DNA from: Orychophragmus violaceus
Lineage: Eukaryota; Streptophyta; Magnoliopsida; Brassicales; Brassicaceae
Direction of reading: 5' to 3'
Assembly (NCBI GenBank): GCA_030180135.1
Contig: CM058230.1
Location: 11,657,082-11,721,081, forward strand
Length of the DNA stretch: 64,000 nucleotides
The notes beneath the pieces are model-generated. The model was not told where the DNA came from, did no database searches, and saw only the letters and a program-made list of their open reading frames with translations. The translations under genes and the position numbers were made by a program. Positions 47,345 to 59,490 of this stretch are shown here, piece by piece (positions within the stretch are counted from its first letter, which is position 1; each line of letters starts with the position of its first letter).

Positions 47345-50300
47345 TCAAGACTTATAACTTGCACTTTGTGTCAAACCATAGTCTTAAAGAGTCTTCTAAC
47401 TTCGAACCCGGAACAGCTAGAAGAGAGAGCTTGTTGCGCACCAATCTATCTATGCGTTTAGCAAGATGATGAGATAGCCTTGGTATATCTACATGTCTTC
47501 TTTTGTTGCGTTCCATCCATATAGAATGGATAGCACATTGGAAATCATAGCGTAGAATGAGGAGCTTGGAACCCAAGTAAGTTACCCTGTATTAGAGTCA
47601 TAAGCTTCGACCAAATCACTGCAAAATCTCTACCAAGAAGATTCTTCACCAGCATCACCCAAATCGAAGAGGAAAAAGGGAAAACAAAGAATAAGTGATC
47701 GCGAGACTCAATAGGTGCGCAACAAAGAACACATTGCGTATTTACTTATGGCCCCCATATGCTCATTCTATCCCCGATAGAGAATCTATTAAGCGCGGCA
47801 AGCCATGCTAGAAAAGAGTATTTTGGAGTAGCTTTTGAGAACCAAACTCCATCATACCAATCCTTCGATTCTGGTTACACGAAGCTGCTCCCATGTATCT
47901 CGAGTGCTAAAGCTTGCCTTGTAACCACCATTTGCTTTTTTCCAAAGATTTTCATTACAAACTGTTACTTCACCCCTTTCTTGTAATCGAGATAACTCGT
48001 TCAAGATCTTGTTGTGGAACTCAAAAAAGATACTGTCGTCGGCGAGTAGAAGCCGGCTCTTCAGCCACCATCACAGTCCGAGCTAAGCCTAACTCAATAA
48101 ACCCTTTACTGTCAAAGGTGTCAAGCAAACAACCTAAAGGACTCCAATTATCAAATCAGAATGATGTGGTATTTCCATCACATATTTCTACTCAATGAAA
48201 GCTTTTTGCTATAGCCCTGTATTTGAGAATTTTTCTCCACATCTACGATCCAACAATCATGTTTTCCTCTTTCGGCCATAATGATCCAGTGCGAATAAGA
48301 TCTCTCTTAATCCAATCAACATAGAGAGAGTTATTTGCAGCTAAAATACGCCAAATGAGCTTTGAAACACTGACCTTGTTTGCTTCACTCAATCGCTTTA
48401 GCCCTAAACCACCTTCCTTTTTTAGTAAGCAAACATTCTCCCAACAAACCTTGGCTTTTCTCGATTTCAGATCTGGGCCCAACCATAAAAAGCTGCACAA
48501 ATCCTCTCGATCTCTTTATGCAGCCTTTTGGTAGTCGAAATGCCATAATCCAGAAATTTGTGAGACTTGCGATCACCGCTTTCAACAGCTACAGTCGCCC
48601 CGCCAAGGATAGAAATCGATTGGTTCACGAGCTTATTCTAGCTTTGATTTTCGTCAAGAATGGAATATAATCCGCAACTGTCATTCTCTTTGTACGAAGA
48701 GGCAAACCCAAATATCTTACTGGTAAAGAACCGGAATCGAAAGGGAATCTTTCAAGAATAAGGCTCATTGATCCATACTGACACCTTCCATGAATAATGT
48801 TGACTTCTCGAGACTTATTTTTAAACCAGAATTTCCCAGCGAATGAATAAAAAACCGCCAAAACCCCCTCCAAAGATCGACCATAACCATATGTGAATAC
48901 CATTGGATCATCCGCAAAGCACAAATGTGTAAGTTTCAAATTTTGGCAACCCGGATGATAGCAAAATTTCCTTTTCTCCGCCACTTTGTCCAACAGCTTA
49001 AATATCACATTCATGCAAATGAAAAATAGATAGGGTGAGAGAGAACAACCTTGCCTCAAACCCCCTTTGCTCTGAAAGAAACCTGCGAGTTTGCCGTTTA
49101 CATGACCGAGAATGAGGCTGTGGAGATGCATAAGTCAATCCATTTGATAAAATGTGAAGGAATATTCATCGCCCTTAAAGTGTTATGAAAAAAGGCCATT
49201 GAATTGAGTCGAATGCTTTCGAAATATCAATTTCATCGCACATCGCGGCAAAATTATTCCTTTTGATAACCCTTCACTAACTTCGTATCCAATAGCAGAT
49301 TCTCCATTAAAAATCGGTCTCAAACAAACGCAGGCTGATTTGGAGAAATAAATCGAGGTAGAATACCTTTAAGCCTGTTTGCCAAAATCTTTGATATAAC
49401 TTTGTAGATGACATTACAACAAGAAATTGGCCGGTAGTCTTTCGTAACTTTAGCCTCCTCATTCTTTGGTATAAGAGCCAGAATAGTCGTATTCAATCCT
49501 TTTGGTAGAAACCCATACCTGAAAAGATTGAATCGCAGTGGTACAATCCATCCCGACAATTGTCCAAGCTTCTTTAAAAATTTCAATTGTATATCCGTCC
49601 GGACCAGGAGCCTTCTCCTTTGACATATCAAATGAAGTCTTTTTGATTTCCGTAGCCGATACTTCCTTGGTCAAGTCTGATCCAATTCCGAACACTCAAA
49701 ATCCAATAGATCTTTCAAAGCATCCACCTCCTTACCAATAAACTCATCGGGTTCATAGTTAAGGAAATCATCAAAAAATCTACATGCTTCATTTTTAATG
49801 TCATCTATAGCGGTGATAGTTCTCCCTTCATTATCAACAATCATTCGGATTGCATTACGCGCTTGTCTCACCGTGATGGCATTGCAAAAAGATTTGGCAT
49901 TATTATATCCAACCTTTAGACAATGTAATTTGGACCTTTGCTTTAAAAATCTCTCCTCTAGTTGAGAAACACATCCCCATCTCTCCAAAGCCAAAGACTT
50001 CGCCCTACTATTTTCCAGGGTTGGGTTCAAAAGAACATTCTCTTGTTATAATTTAAGATCAGAAAGAGCGTCCTTTGATCTAACCGAGATATTTTCAAGA
50101 TTGCTCCGTCCAAGAGCTTTCAACACCGGCTTCAAACTCTTGAGTTTCTTCGCAAACCTGAAAAATTCTGATGTTAGAATTAAATAAATCTGTAGTGTCA
50201 TCCCAAACACTCTTTACCGTATGCACAAACTCATGGAGAGAAGCCACTACATTAGCAAACTTAAAAGGACCCTTCGGTCGTCTAGTGTCTTGCGAAAAAC

Positions 50301-50760
50301 ATATTTTTTCCCTCAAATGACCAGAGCAACTACCCGAGTCAAACATACAATATACTTGTTGGAGCTTTGTAAAACCAACCTCATTCATCAAGCATCAATC
50401 TAAATTTTTACTCACAAGGTTATTGTCTTGTCTATTAGTCTAAATGAACAAAGGACCATGTGCATTTCCATCCAATTCATCTCGCAATATCGAACCATGT
50501 CCTGGAAGTGAGACATACCCAAAGAAATATTCAGCACCCCCATTAACCACGAGTGTTCTCGTATATCGAGTATCTCATTAAAATCACCAAAACACAACTA
50601 TAGCATTTGGGCAAAATTCACATCATCCTTGTGTCTATGTAACTCCTCCCAAATCAACTTTCTTTCCTCAACAAAATATGAAGCATAAACGAAGGAGCAA
50701 CAAAAGTCTTCCTCCACACCATTAACATGAAGAACACAATAGATTGATCTAATATGTTGA
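47345..50760 (-). pseudogene. L1-type LINE, 5'-truncated and decayed
   Basis: Minus-strand pieces in the order of a plant LINE ORF2. The endonuclease part is at 50760-50412 (CFGDFNEI with an in-frame TAG just before it). Next come the RT entry region at about 50030-49320 (KEKAPGPDGYTIEIFKEAW, PKNEEAKVTKDYRPISCCNV) and the RT core at 49131-48625 (GGLRQGCSLSPYLFF, and FADDPM in place of the usual YADD or FADD active site). The C-terminal zinc-binding region shows AIHSIWMERNKRRH at 47576-47352. Several frame changes and stops separate the pieces. The endonuclease N terminus and ORF1 are missing. I did not see a poly-A tail or target duplication. Confidence 0.85.
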
Positions 50761-51166
50761 GATTTCGAAGGATTTTCTCTCTATCTATCACTCACTGTTT
50801 GTTCGTTTGCTTCTTTGAATTTTAAAGTTTTTGTTGGGGAGAAAATTTTGATTAGATCACATTCAGGTGTTAACTAAATGGCACCGTTTAAAAGTAAATT
50901 TATTAAAAAAAGGCGCATTGGGTTTAGACGGACGTGGGAGGTAGCCCAATTCTCATATTCCACCACATACCAATCGTTTGCAAGAAAACAAAAGAATAAA
51001 GAAAGTTACGATCAGGTTTCTTTTACTACAGTACTAAGACTTTTGATGCATATCAAGTATATGAAAGGGAGATGGTGTTCATGCAGGCAATCGAAACAAA
51101 TCGTAAGATGGATGGATGTGAAAGTGTCATATTAGGAATTGCATAAAATAAAAAAATGTTGAAGTC

Positions 51167-51198
51167 TTAGAAAGACATTAGAGTCTCTATGTGATTGG
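51167..51198 (-). pseudogene. Displaced C-terminal codons of F-box copy 1
   Basis: The minus strand reads NHIETLMSF then TAA (51167-51169), the natural end of the F-box gene whose body starts at 56039. The copia element separates them by 4.8 kb. The same ending (HIETLMSL) is found uninterrupted in copy 2 at 61184. Confidence 0.9.
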
Positions 51199-54100
51199 TA
51201 TTATGAATATGGAAATCTTCCATTACATTTATGAGTACATATTGTGCATATCTTAGAGAATATATGATTGAGAGGTAGCTTAGGCAGCTTATTGTAACTA
51301 TATATTGGTTTACCCAACGATCAATAAAACTCAAGGAATTCAGTTCTATTCTAAAGTCTTGGCATGGTATCAGAGCCACCAAACTAGAACCCTAAAAAAA
51401 AAAAAAAAAAAAAAAAAATCTCTTCTTCTTCATCGTGAAGCTTCTTGCTCACGGTCTTCTAGTTCTTACTCAAGGCTACATTTATTTCTTGCTCCTGGTC
51501 CCCTATTTCCTTCATGGATACTCTTGAAACTTCCGCTGCGACCGAATCAGAGCAGATCAAAGCCTCTCCTTACTACCTTTCTTCTTCAGATCATCCTCAC
51601 CATGTTCTTACTCCTATGCTCCTAACTGGTGATAACTATGAGAAGTGGGCAAAGATTGCTCGCAATAATCTCCAAGCCAAACACAAGCTGGGCTTCATCG
51701 ATGGATCTCTGCCGAAACCTGCTTCTAACTCTCCAGATTACAAGCGATGGGTGCAAACGAACTCTATGTTGGTTGGTTGGTTGTACTCAAGCTTTGATCC
51801 GAAGGTTCAGCAAGCAATCTCGTTTGTTGACAATGCTCAAAGCATGTGGGAAAATCTTTGAAGGCTCTTCTCTATTGGGAATGCATCACGAGTACATCAG
51901 ATTAAATCTGATATTGTCACCTGCATCCAAAGTGGAAGTAGTGTTGCTGATTACTTTGGAAAACTGAAACTTATGTGGGATGATCTTGATGATTTCGAGC
52001 CCTTACTTACTTGCTGTTGCAATACCTTTACCTGCGAAGTTATGAAGAAGCAACAGAAGAGACGAGATCTGGAACGAATCCATCAATTTCTGATGGGTCT
52101 GGATGCTTCTCGCTTTGGCACGACTCGAACCAACATTCTTAGTCGCTTGAATCGCGACACTGATCTTACTCTGGATCATATTTACTCTGAGGTGGTCGCT
52201 GAAGAACGCCATCTTAACGTTGCAAGGAGTCGTGAAGAACGAATTGATGCAGTTGGGTTTGCTGTCCAATCTGGTGTTAATGCGATCACTGCTGTTACTC
52301 GAGCATCTCCTCAAGGTACTTGTACTCACTGTGGACGGACAAACCACACTGTCGAAACGTGCTTCCAGCTACATGGACTGCCTGAGTGGTGGATCGATAA
52401 GCATGGAGATTCTGCTCGTCGTTCCGATTCATCTCGTGGTCGTGGTCGCACCTCATCTCGCGGTCGTGGAAGAGGGAGATTTGCAAGTTACCGAGCCAAC
52501 AATGCACAAGCACAATCAGACTCTTTCTCTGAACTTCCCGGCGTCAGCAAAGAAACATGGTCCCAAATCGTCAATCTGTTAAAATCAGATCCCTCCTCTG
52601 CTCATGAGAAATTGTCTGGTAAGACGCATTGTGTAGATTTTCTTCTTGACTCTGGTGCATCACACCATATGACGGGTGATGCTGATCTTCTCTCTGATGT
52701 TCATGAAATTCCTAGAAGTACTATAGTCTTGCCTAATGGGAAACATACATATGCATCTCATGAAGGAACTCTTAAACTTGGAAACTCCATTTGTTTAACT
52801 TATGTGCTACTTGTTCCCGATCTCTCTTGTACTTTGATCTCGCTGGCCCGATTATTGCGAGAGCACTCTTGCTTTGCTTTATTCACTGACAAAGTGTGTG
52901 TGATACATGACCACATTACGAAGACGGTGATTGGAGCCGCTGAAGAGAGGGACGGGGTTTATCATTTTCGAGGGGCTGTTTCCGCTACTGCAAACCAAGT
53001 TAAACGTTCAGAGAGTACAACTTTGTGGCATATGCGGCTGGGCCATCCTTCCAAGAAAGTTCTATCATCTTTTATATCTACTTTAGACGGTTTTGACTCT
53101 ACTAGTAATGATGTTTTGGATTTTTGTGATGTTTGCATTCAAGCAAAACAAACTCGCTCAAGTTTTACGGAAAGCATTAATAAAGCCGACGATTGTTTTT
53201 CATTGATCCATTGCGACATTTGGGGTCCATACAAACTTGCTTCATCTTGTGGAGCTCACTACTTTCTCACCATTGTAGATGACCATTCTCGAGCAGTCTG
53301 GACATATCTCCTTCTTGCTAAAAGTGAAGTCGCTACAATTCTTAAACAATTCATTATGATGGCTGCTCGACAATTCAACAAAACCGTTAAAACTGTCAGA
53401 AGTGATAATGGAAGTGAATTCATTGGCTTGCGACCCTTCTTTGCTTCACAAGGTATTCTTCACCAAACTTCTTGCGTTTATACTCCACAACAAAATGGTC
53501 GTGTGGAGCGCAAACACCGACACATTCTCAACATGGCGCGTTCTCTGCTTTTCCAAGCTCACTTGCCCACGCGGTTTTGGGGAGAAAGCGTGTTAACGGC
53601 TGCTTATCTAATCAACCGAACACCAACTCCATTGTTACAAGGTAAGACACCTTATGAGATTATGCATACTTCTCCTCCGTCGTATGATCATCTCCGAGTC
53701 TTCGGTAGTCTCTGTTTTGCAAAACGACTATCTGCTCATAAGGATAAATTCGAACCTCGTAGTCAACGTGGTGTGTTCATGGGATACTCAGCTACGCAAA
53801 AAGGTTGGCGGATTTACGACCTGACATCTCAAGATTTCTTTATTAGTCGTGATGTTGTTTTCCGTGAACAAGAGTTCCCATTTGCGACCTCTTCAGAAGC
53901 TGGTGTATCATCTTCTTCGTCTCCGTTAGCTCCATTTGCGTCTGGACTACCACCGGCCGATGACGAATCTGTTCTCTCTCTCCCCACGCCTGAAAACAGG
54001 GGGAGCCCTCTGCCTTCCTCGGAACAAATCGTGACAGAAGTTCCGGTTGTTACATCTCATGCTTCTCCTGAGACCGACACTCCTACTCCACTTCAACTCG

Positions 54101-56033
54101 GTGTTGAACCCCTTGGTCGTGGTTTCCGTGAACGAAAACCCTCTGTTCGACTTGCTCCGTATATTACTTATTCAGCTCGTCATATGATAAACCCTGTGCC
54201 TCTTCTCAACGAACTCTCGTCATCTTCTTCTGGTATGTGTTCATATCCTCTCGCTCACTTTGTTTCATGTGACAGGTTCTCAGCTCATCATACTCGCTTT
54301 CTTGCGATGGTGGACTTACTTGATGAACCGGTATCTTACAAGCAAGCAATGACTGATTCCTCATGGAAACAAGCTATGGCTTCTGAAATTGATGCTCTTG
54401 AAGCCAACGACACTTGGTCTCTGGAACCTCTCCCTCATGGTGTAAAGGCTTTAGGATCCCGCTGGGTTTATCGCCTCAAGTTCAACTCCGATGGCACACT
54501 CGAACGACACAAAGCTCGTCTAGTCGCTCTTGGCAACCATCAAAAAGAAGGGGTTGATTTCTCAGAAACCTTTGCTCCTGTTGCTAAAATGGCCACTATT
54601 CGCCTTCTTTTAGGAGTTGCTTCTATCAAAGGTTGGGAACTCCATCAAATGGATGTTCATAATGCCTTTCTCCATGGTGATATTGATGAAGTTATTTACA
54701 TGAAACCTCCGCCTGGTTTTCACTCCTCTGATTCTTCGCTTGTTTGTCGTCTCAAGAAATCGATCTATGGTTTAAAACAGGCTCCACGATGCTGGTTTTC
54801 CAAGCTGTCTACTTCTCTTCTGCGATATGGTTTCGTGCGATCTCACAAGGATAATTCGCTGTTCGCTTACTGCCGTGATGGTATCATTCTCCACGTTCTT
54901 GTTTATGTAGATGATTTAATCATCTGTGGGAATGATTCTGGTGTTATTGCTAAATTCAAAGAGTATCTCAGCTCATGCTTCAAGATGAAAGATCTCGGTG
55001 CTTTAAAATACTTCCTCGGTCTTGAAGTCTCTCGTGGTCCGGATGGTATCTATCTCTCTCAACGCAAATACTGTCTTGATATCATTGATGAATGTGGACT
55101 TTCTGGCTCCAAACCAGTGGACACTCCTTTGGAGCAAAATCACTCTTTGGCCAAGTCGACAAGCATACTTCACTCGGATCCGGGGCAATATCGACGTCTC
55201 ATCGGTCGCTTGGTCTATCTCACTCATACCAAACCTGAGATCAGCTATGCGGTGACTCTACTTGCTCAGTTTATGCAGGCTCCTTTGGTTGATCATTGGG
55301 AGGCCGCATTACGCACGGTTCGCTACTTGAAGGGCTGTCCTGGACAGGGTATTTTGCTCTCTTCAACATCTTCTCTTCAGATTACTGCGTTCTGCGACTC
55401 TGATTTTTCTACCTGTCCTACGACCAGACGTTCTCTCACTGGCTACTTAGTTCAGCTGGGTGCTTCTCCCATCTCTTGGAAAACAAAGAAGCAGACTCGC
55501 GTCTCTCTCTCGTCCGCAGAAGCGGAGTACCGGGCAATGGCTATGACGTGTCAAGAGCTTCTTTGGTTTAAAGAAGTTCTCGAGTTTCTCAGTATTCCTC
55601 ATTCTACACCGATGCGTCTCGTGTGTGATAGTCAAGCAGCTCTCCATATCGCTGCAAATCCGGTATTTCACGAACGTACGAAACATATTGAAAACGACTG
55701 TCATTTCATTCGCGATGAAATCATCAGCGGAAATATCGAGACAGCCTACGTTTCTACGCATCAACAGCCGGCTGACATCTTTACCAAGGCACTTGGACGT
55801 GATCAGTTCCAATATCTTCGGTTCAAGTTGGGCGTTCTTGACTTACACGCTCCAACTTGAGGGGGAGTATTAGGAATATGGAAATCTTCCATTACATTTA
55901 TGAGTACATATTGTGCATATCTTAGAGAATATATGATTGAGAGGTAGCTTAGGCAGCTTATTGTAACTATATATTGGTTTACCCAACGATCAATAAAACT
56001 CAAGGAATTCAGTTCTATTCTAAAGTCTTGGCA
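51199..56033 (+). mobile_element. Ty1/copia LTR retrotransposon, young
   Basis: The LTRs 51199-51364 and 55868-56033 are 166 bp each and differ at a single base (position 6). The 5-bp duplication ATTGG lies at 51194-51198 and 56034-56038. The primer site TGGTATCAGAGCC is at 51365-51377 and the purine tract GAGGGGGAG just before the 3' LTR. A run of about 25 A's lies in the leader near 51394. The LTRs begin TATTA and end GGCA. The element interrupts the last codons of an F-box gene. Confidence 0.96.
51514..55860 (+). pseudogene. copia gag-pol polyprotein with one nonsense codon
   Basis: One frame of 1449 codons is broken only by TGA at 51859-51861 (codon 116). Domains in order: gag (YEKWAKIARNNLQAKHKLGFI), zinc knuckle CTHCGRTNHTVETC, protease LLDSGASHHMTG, pre-integrase LWHMRLGHPSKK, integrase with DIWGPY, SDNGSEF and an E in the NGRVERKH segment, reverse transcriptase with YVDDLIICG, and RNase H ending in SLSSAEAEYRAM. 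The order integrase before reverse transcriptase defines copia. Everything after the stop is open for 1333 codons, so the element was probably mobile until recently, or still can be helped in trans. The frame may also be read by stop suppression, which is untested. Confidence 0.93.
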
Positions 56034-57137
56034 ATTGGGGAAAGCATAATAGGTATGGAGAGTTTCGTTGCCTCCAAGTCCATTACGGCGTCTAAATTGG
56101 TCATCCGCAACTCCTTCAACTTCGACTCTTCTGTAGCTGTTTCTGTTCGGATCAAAATATATAATATAAAATGGATTCTCCAATTCAAGTGGTACATAGA
56201 TCCACTCACCTGCATCATTGACACCTCTTATACAAAATGAGGTTTTCAAAATTGGATCAAAGCTAGGAAAAGGTAGCTGGAGATGTTTATCCCACCACAC
56301 ATGTTTCTCTGCATCCTCCAAAATCCATAGTGTTATATCATCAGCTTTTGAAATAACACAAGCTAACTTCCCGTGGTAAGGTAGGAGCAATTTATTACTA
56401 CGATATTTCCATGGTACTTTGATCATACTCATCTTTTCAGATCTGACATGGAAGCTCACCAGGATATAATCAGCAAGATTACCTTTAAGATAGGCTTCGT
56501 AGTAAATAACCCCGTTAATGCATTGTCCATCACGATATGAAAAGCAATGTTCAGTGATCGCTTGGATGGCTCTCCATGATTTCTGAGCTCCATTCAGTGT
56601 AAGAACCCGAGGTTCATTTCTGCCCATAGAAGTTACAGACAGGACTTTGTATGTACCATCGATCGCGTTGTATCCTAAAAAGCTCACCGTGTCTCTCCAG
56701 CCTCTTTCAGGTGTTGGTAAGGTTGAGAAGTCTCTCGTGGTGGGGTTCCATATTTGAGGCTCCTCTGATCCCCGGATGCAGATCAGGCCGTGGACGGATT
56801 GCGTGCTATACCAACTATTTGTAGGGCATGTCATCACATAACTGTCCACCAGTTGAGGCTTGTTATCCGAATTCTGGTTTTGTGGTATAGAGAAAACGAA
56901 CACTTTGTCATGTTTTCTTGACAAGATAAGAAGACGGGGACTTGAACGAGCTGCGAACGAGCTAATGCAAGATGGAAGAGTGGTGATTGAAGACCAGAGC
57001 TTGGACACGCAACGAAACTTCAAAACAGATTTCACAGGCAGTCTTAAGAGTATCTCTGAGATTAAATCTGGAGGTAAGTACGTTGCTTTCGATTGTCGTG
57101 CTCTCCCAACATCTTTGTGCGCCTTCTCCAGTTTCAT
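55803..57137 (-). CDS. F-box/FBA protein with LTR-encoded C-terminal tail (copy 1)
   Basis: A 444-codon ORF. Residues 1 to about 366 are an F-box-associated (FBA_3-like) protein: F-box YLPPDLISEILLRLPVKS-LKFRCVSKLW near residues 20-55, then the beta-propeller-like FBA region with IWNPTTRDFSTLP, TLNGAQKSWRAI and DAGEWIYVPLEL. Such proteins are substrate receptors of SCF ubiquitin ligases. At PN the natural ending is lost to the copia insertion, and the frame continues through the 3' LTR and the last codons region of the element, adding about 76 residues (begins CQDFRIELNSL). Only about 9 natural residues are lost, so the fold may survive. The Brassicaceae family is large and fast-evolving; the substrate is unknown. 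Confidence 0.8.
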   Translation of the reverse strand: MKLEKAHKDVGRARQSKATYLPPDLISEILLRLPVKSVLKFRCVSKLWSSITTLPSCISSFAARSSPRLLILSRKHDKVFVFSIPQNQNSDNKPQLVDSYVMTCPTNSWYSTQSVHGLICIRGSEEPQIWNPTTRDFSTLPTPERGWRDTVSFLGYNAIDGTYKVLSVTSMGRNEPRVLTLNGAQKSWRAIQAITEHCFSYRDGQCINGVIYYEAYLKGNLADYILVSFHVRSEKMSMIKVPWKYRSNKLLLPYHGKLACVISKADDITLWILEDAEKHVWWDKHLQLPFPSFDPILKTSFCIRGVNDAGEWIYVPLELENPFYIIYFDPNRNSYRRVEVEGVADDQFRRRNGLGGNETLHTYYAFPNCQDFRIELNSLSFIDRWVNQYIVTISCLSYLSIIYSLRYAQYVLINVMEDFHIPNTPPQVGACKSRTPNLNRRYWN

Positions 57138-57264
57138 CGCTCAACCCTAACTTCTCTGTTTTTTTTTTGGTTCCCCTTTTCAATATAAATATGATGTGCG
57201 TGTTGACCTAATATTAGGGGATCTAGAAGCTTATGAGAGATCGACTTTAGTTAATATATTATGC

Positions 57265-58240
57265 TCTTTATATTAATTGGAAATGCCTTATGATCTTATA
57301 TTCACTTTGAAAATGACCGATTACTAATTTATCATTAATAAAATTAAACTAACTAACATATTAACTTTAATTTATATTGATAATTTTATTATGTTTTTTA
57401 AATTTACTATGAAGATATATATAACTTTGGTTAAAAAATGAGACGAAAAATATGAAATGTTTGGAGCGGTTGAGGTAGTCCAACTGGTTGAGGGGCTCGT
57501 GGTGGCTAGACACCATCCGGGTTCGAGCCCAGGCGGAAACAAAAATGCCTCCTCTGCTCATCCACATGGATATGGGCCCATTGCTTACGGCCCATTTGAA
57601 TACCTGGAGAGAGGGTCTATCTATGGGCTGCACCTCCCCTTGAGGATTAGTCTGGGCCCTTCCATAGGCCCGGGATACCCTCAGGTTAATCAAAAAAAAA
57701 AAAAAAAAAAAAATATGAAATGTTTGTGAAGATTTTTTTTTAATTTTATTTTAGAGATATACATAAAATTGAGTAAAAAATAAAAAATAAGATGAGATAA
57801 TAAATATGAAAATATTATAAAGATTTTTAATTTTATTTTAAAGATATCATAACCTTCAATAAAAAAACCATGGGAAATATAAAAACGTTTATGAATATTT
57901 TTATATTTAATAAATATTGTTTTAGATTTTAAATAGTAAATTCGTATTATTTATGTAAATTTTGAATTTATATATATAAATAATAAAATATTTTAAATAA
58001 GATGTTTATGTATTGATTTTTATACATAACATAAATAATTACAATTTATTTTATTACTATTGATTTTATTTATAATAGATTAAAAATGTCTTATTAAATA
58101 TAATAATGTATGTATGTTTAATGATAAATATAGTTATATAGGTTTTTATAATATTATTATTATTTTTAAATTAATTTAATATTTTAAAAAAATTATGTTT
58201 AATAATATTTTTGCTCGCACATGGAGCGAACAAATCATAC
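57265..58240 (+). mobile_element. Helitron-like element, copy A (tentative)
   Basis: It begins TCTTTATATTAATTGG and ends near 58240 with a short hairpin (GCTCGCACATGGAGCGA) followed by CATACTA, which fits a Helitron 3' end (hairpin then CTRR). It is AT-rich and non-coding, and it hosts a SINE. The next copy starts at once at 58241. Confidence 0.4.
57464..57713 (+). mobile_element. tRNA-derived SINE, full length
   Basis: The 13-bp duplication TATGAAATGTTTG (57451-57463 and 57714-57726) flanks a 250-bp unit with A box TAGTCCAACTG, B box GGTTCGAGCC, and a tail of about 22 A's. The body contains GGATTAGTCTGGGCC and is the same family as the SINE at 61513-61706. Confidence 0.9.
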
Positions 58241-58880
58241 TATCTGTATATTAATTGAGAATGACTTTTGGCCTTATATTCACTCTGAAAATGATTGATT
58301 ACTAATTTTTCATTAATGAAATTAAACTAATTACTATGTTAATCTTAATTTATAGTTGGTAATTTTATTATGTTTTTTAAAATTTACTAGATATACACAA
58401 CTTGGGTTAAAAAATGAGACGATAAAATGTTCAAAAAAAAAAATGAGACGATAAATAGTATTTGTGAAGTTTTTTTAAAATTTTATTTTGGAGATATACA
58501 TAATCGTGAGTAAAAAAATAAAAAATAAGTTGAGATTTTAAATTTTATTTTAGAAATCTCATAACCTTCAATAAAAAAATAAAAAATAAATAAAAAAATT
58601 ATGAATATTTTTTAATTTAATAAATATTGATTAAAATTTTAAATAGTAAATTCGGATTATTTATATAAATTTGAATTTATATATATATATATATATGATA
58701 AAATATTTTAAATAAGATGTTTATGTATTGATTTTTATACATAACATAAATAATTACAATTTATTTTATTACTATTATTTGATTTATAATAATTATAAAA
58801 AATATTATTAAATATAATAATGTATATATGTTTAATTATAAAAAATCTTATTAAATACAATAATGTATGTATGTTTAGTA
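58241..58880 (+). mobile_element. Helitron-like element, copy B (tentative)
   Basis: It begins TCTGTATATTAATTGAG and matches copy A over several hundred bases (TTATATTCACT, GTTAAAAAATGAGACGA, TTTTATTTTGGAGATATACATAA) at about 80-85 percent by eye, in direct orientation and abutting it. The right end is unclear. Confidence 0.4.
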
Positions 58881-59490
58881 TCTCCGGTTTGGAGTATCTA
58901 TTCAGTCGATCATCTGGATAATGACCAGTCTTGTACAATCTACTAAGTAGGTTTAAGTTTACCATCGTCTGCAAATAAACATCATTTTCACATTTTTCTA
59001 TTGGAAATCACACCAACATAATATTAGAGTACTGCAATCTTACCTTATCACGAATTTGGTTCTGCTTTTCGACACTCTAAACGGAGAACAGAGCGACGAT
59101 TGGGAAAAGAGACGATAGAGAGACTATGGGAGTTTCTGTCTTTTTTTCTTTCTGGTCTAAAATTAATTAATTCTTACCCATTAAAAAAAACTACCCAAGC
59201 ATTAAATTTCTAGTTAGCATGCTTATGAACTGGTCAGTTCATTTAGTCTAGGCGCATTTTTAACTTTTTCCCTCTTTTATCAACAAAAAATACAAAAATA
59301 CAGAAAGATTTCAAAAGATACAAAAATAGAAAGAAAAAATAATAAAAATACACGGGGTGCAATACATCTATAAGAGAAAAAAGCAGGGCAAAAGAAAAGG
59401 GTGCAGCTCTAGAAAAAGAGGTTGTCGGCTAGGATTTTGTTACCGAGAGGGGCTTTGAGCTTCTTAGAATTCTAAAGCATGTTTTGGGTA
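58881..59490. other. Intergenic; possible exon remnant on the minus strand
   Basis: The minus-strand stretch 58974-58880 reads TMVNLNLLSRLYKTGHYPDD without stops and looks more protein-like than its surroundings, but I do not recognise it. The rest is AT-rich. Confidence 0.3.

Noticed and set aside
52003..52513. Minus-strand ORFs across the copia element
   Set aside because: Shadows of the gag-pol frame on the opposite strand.
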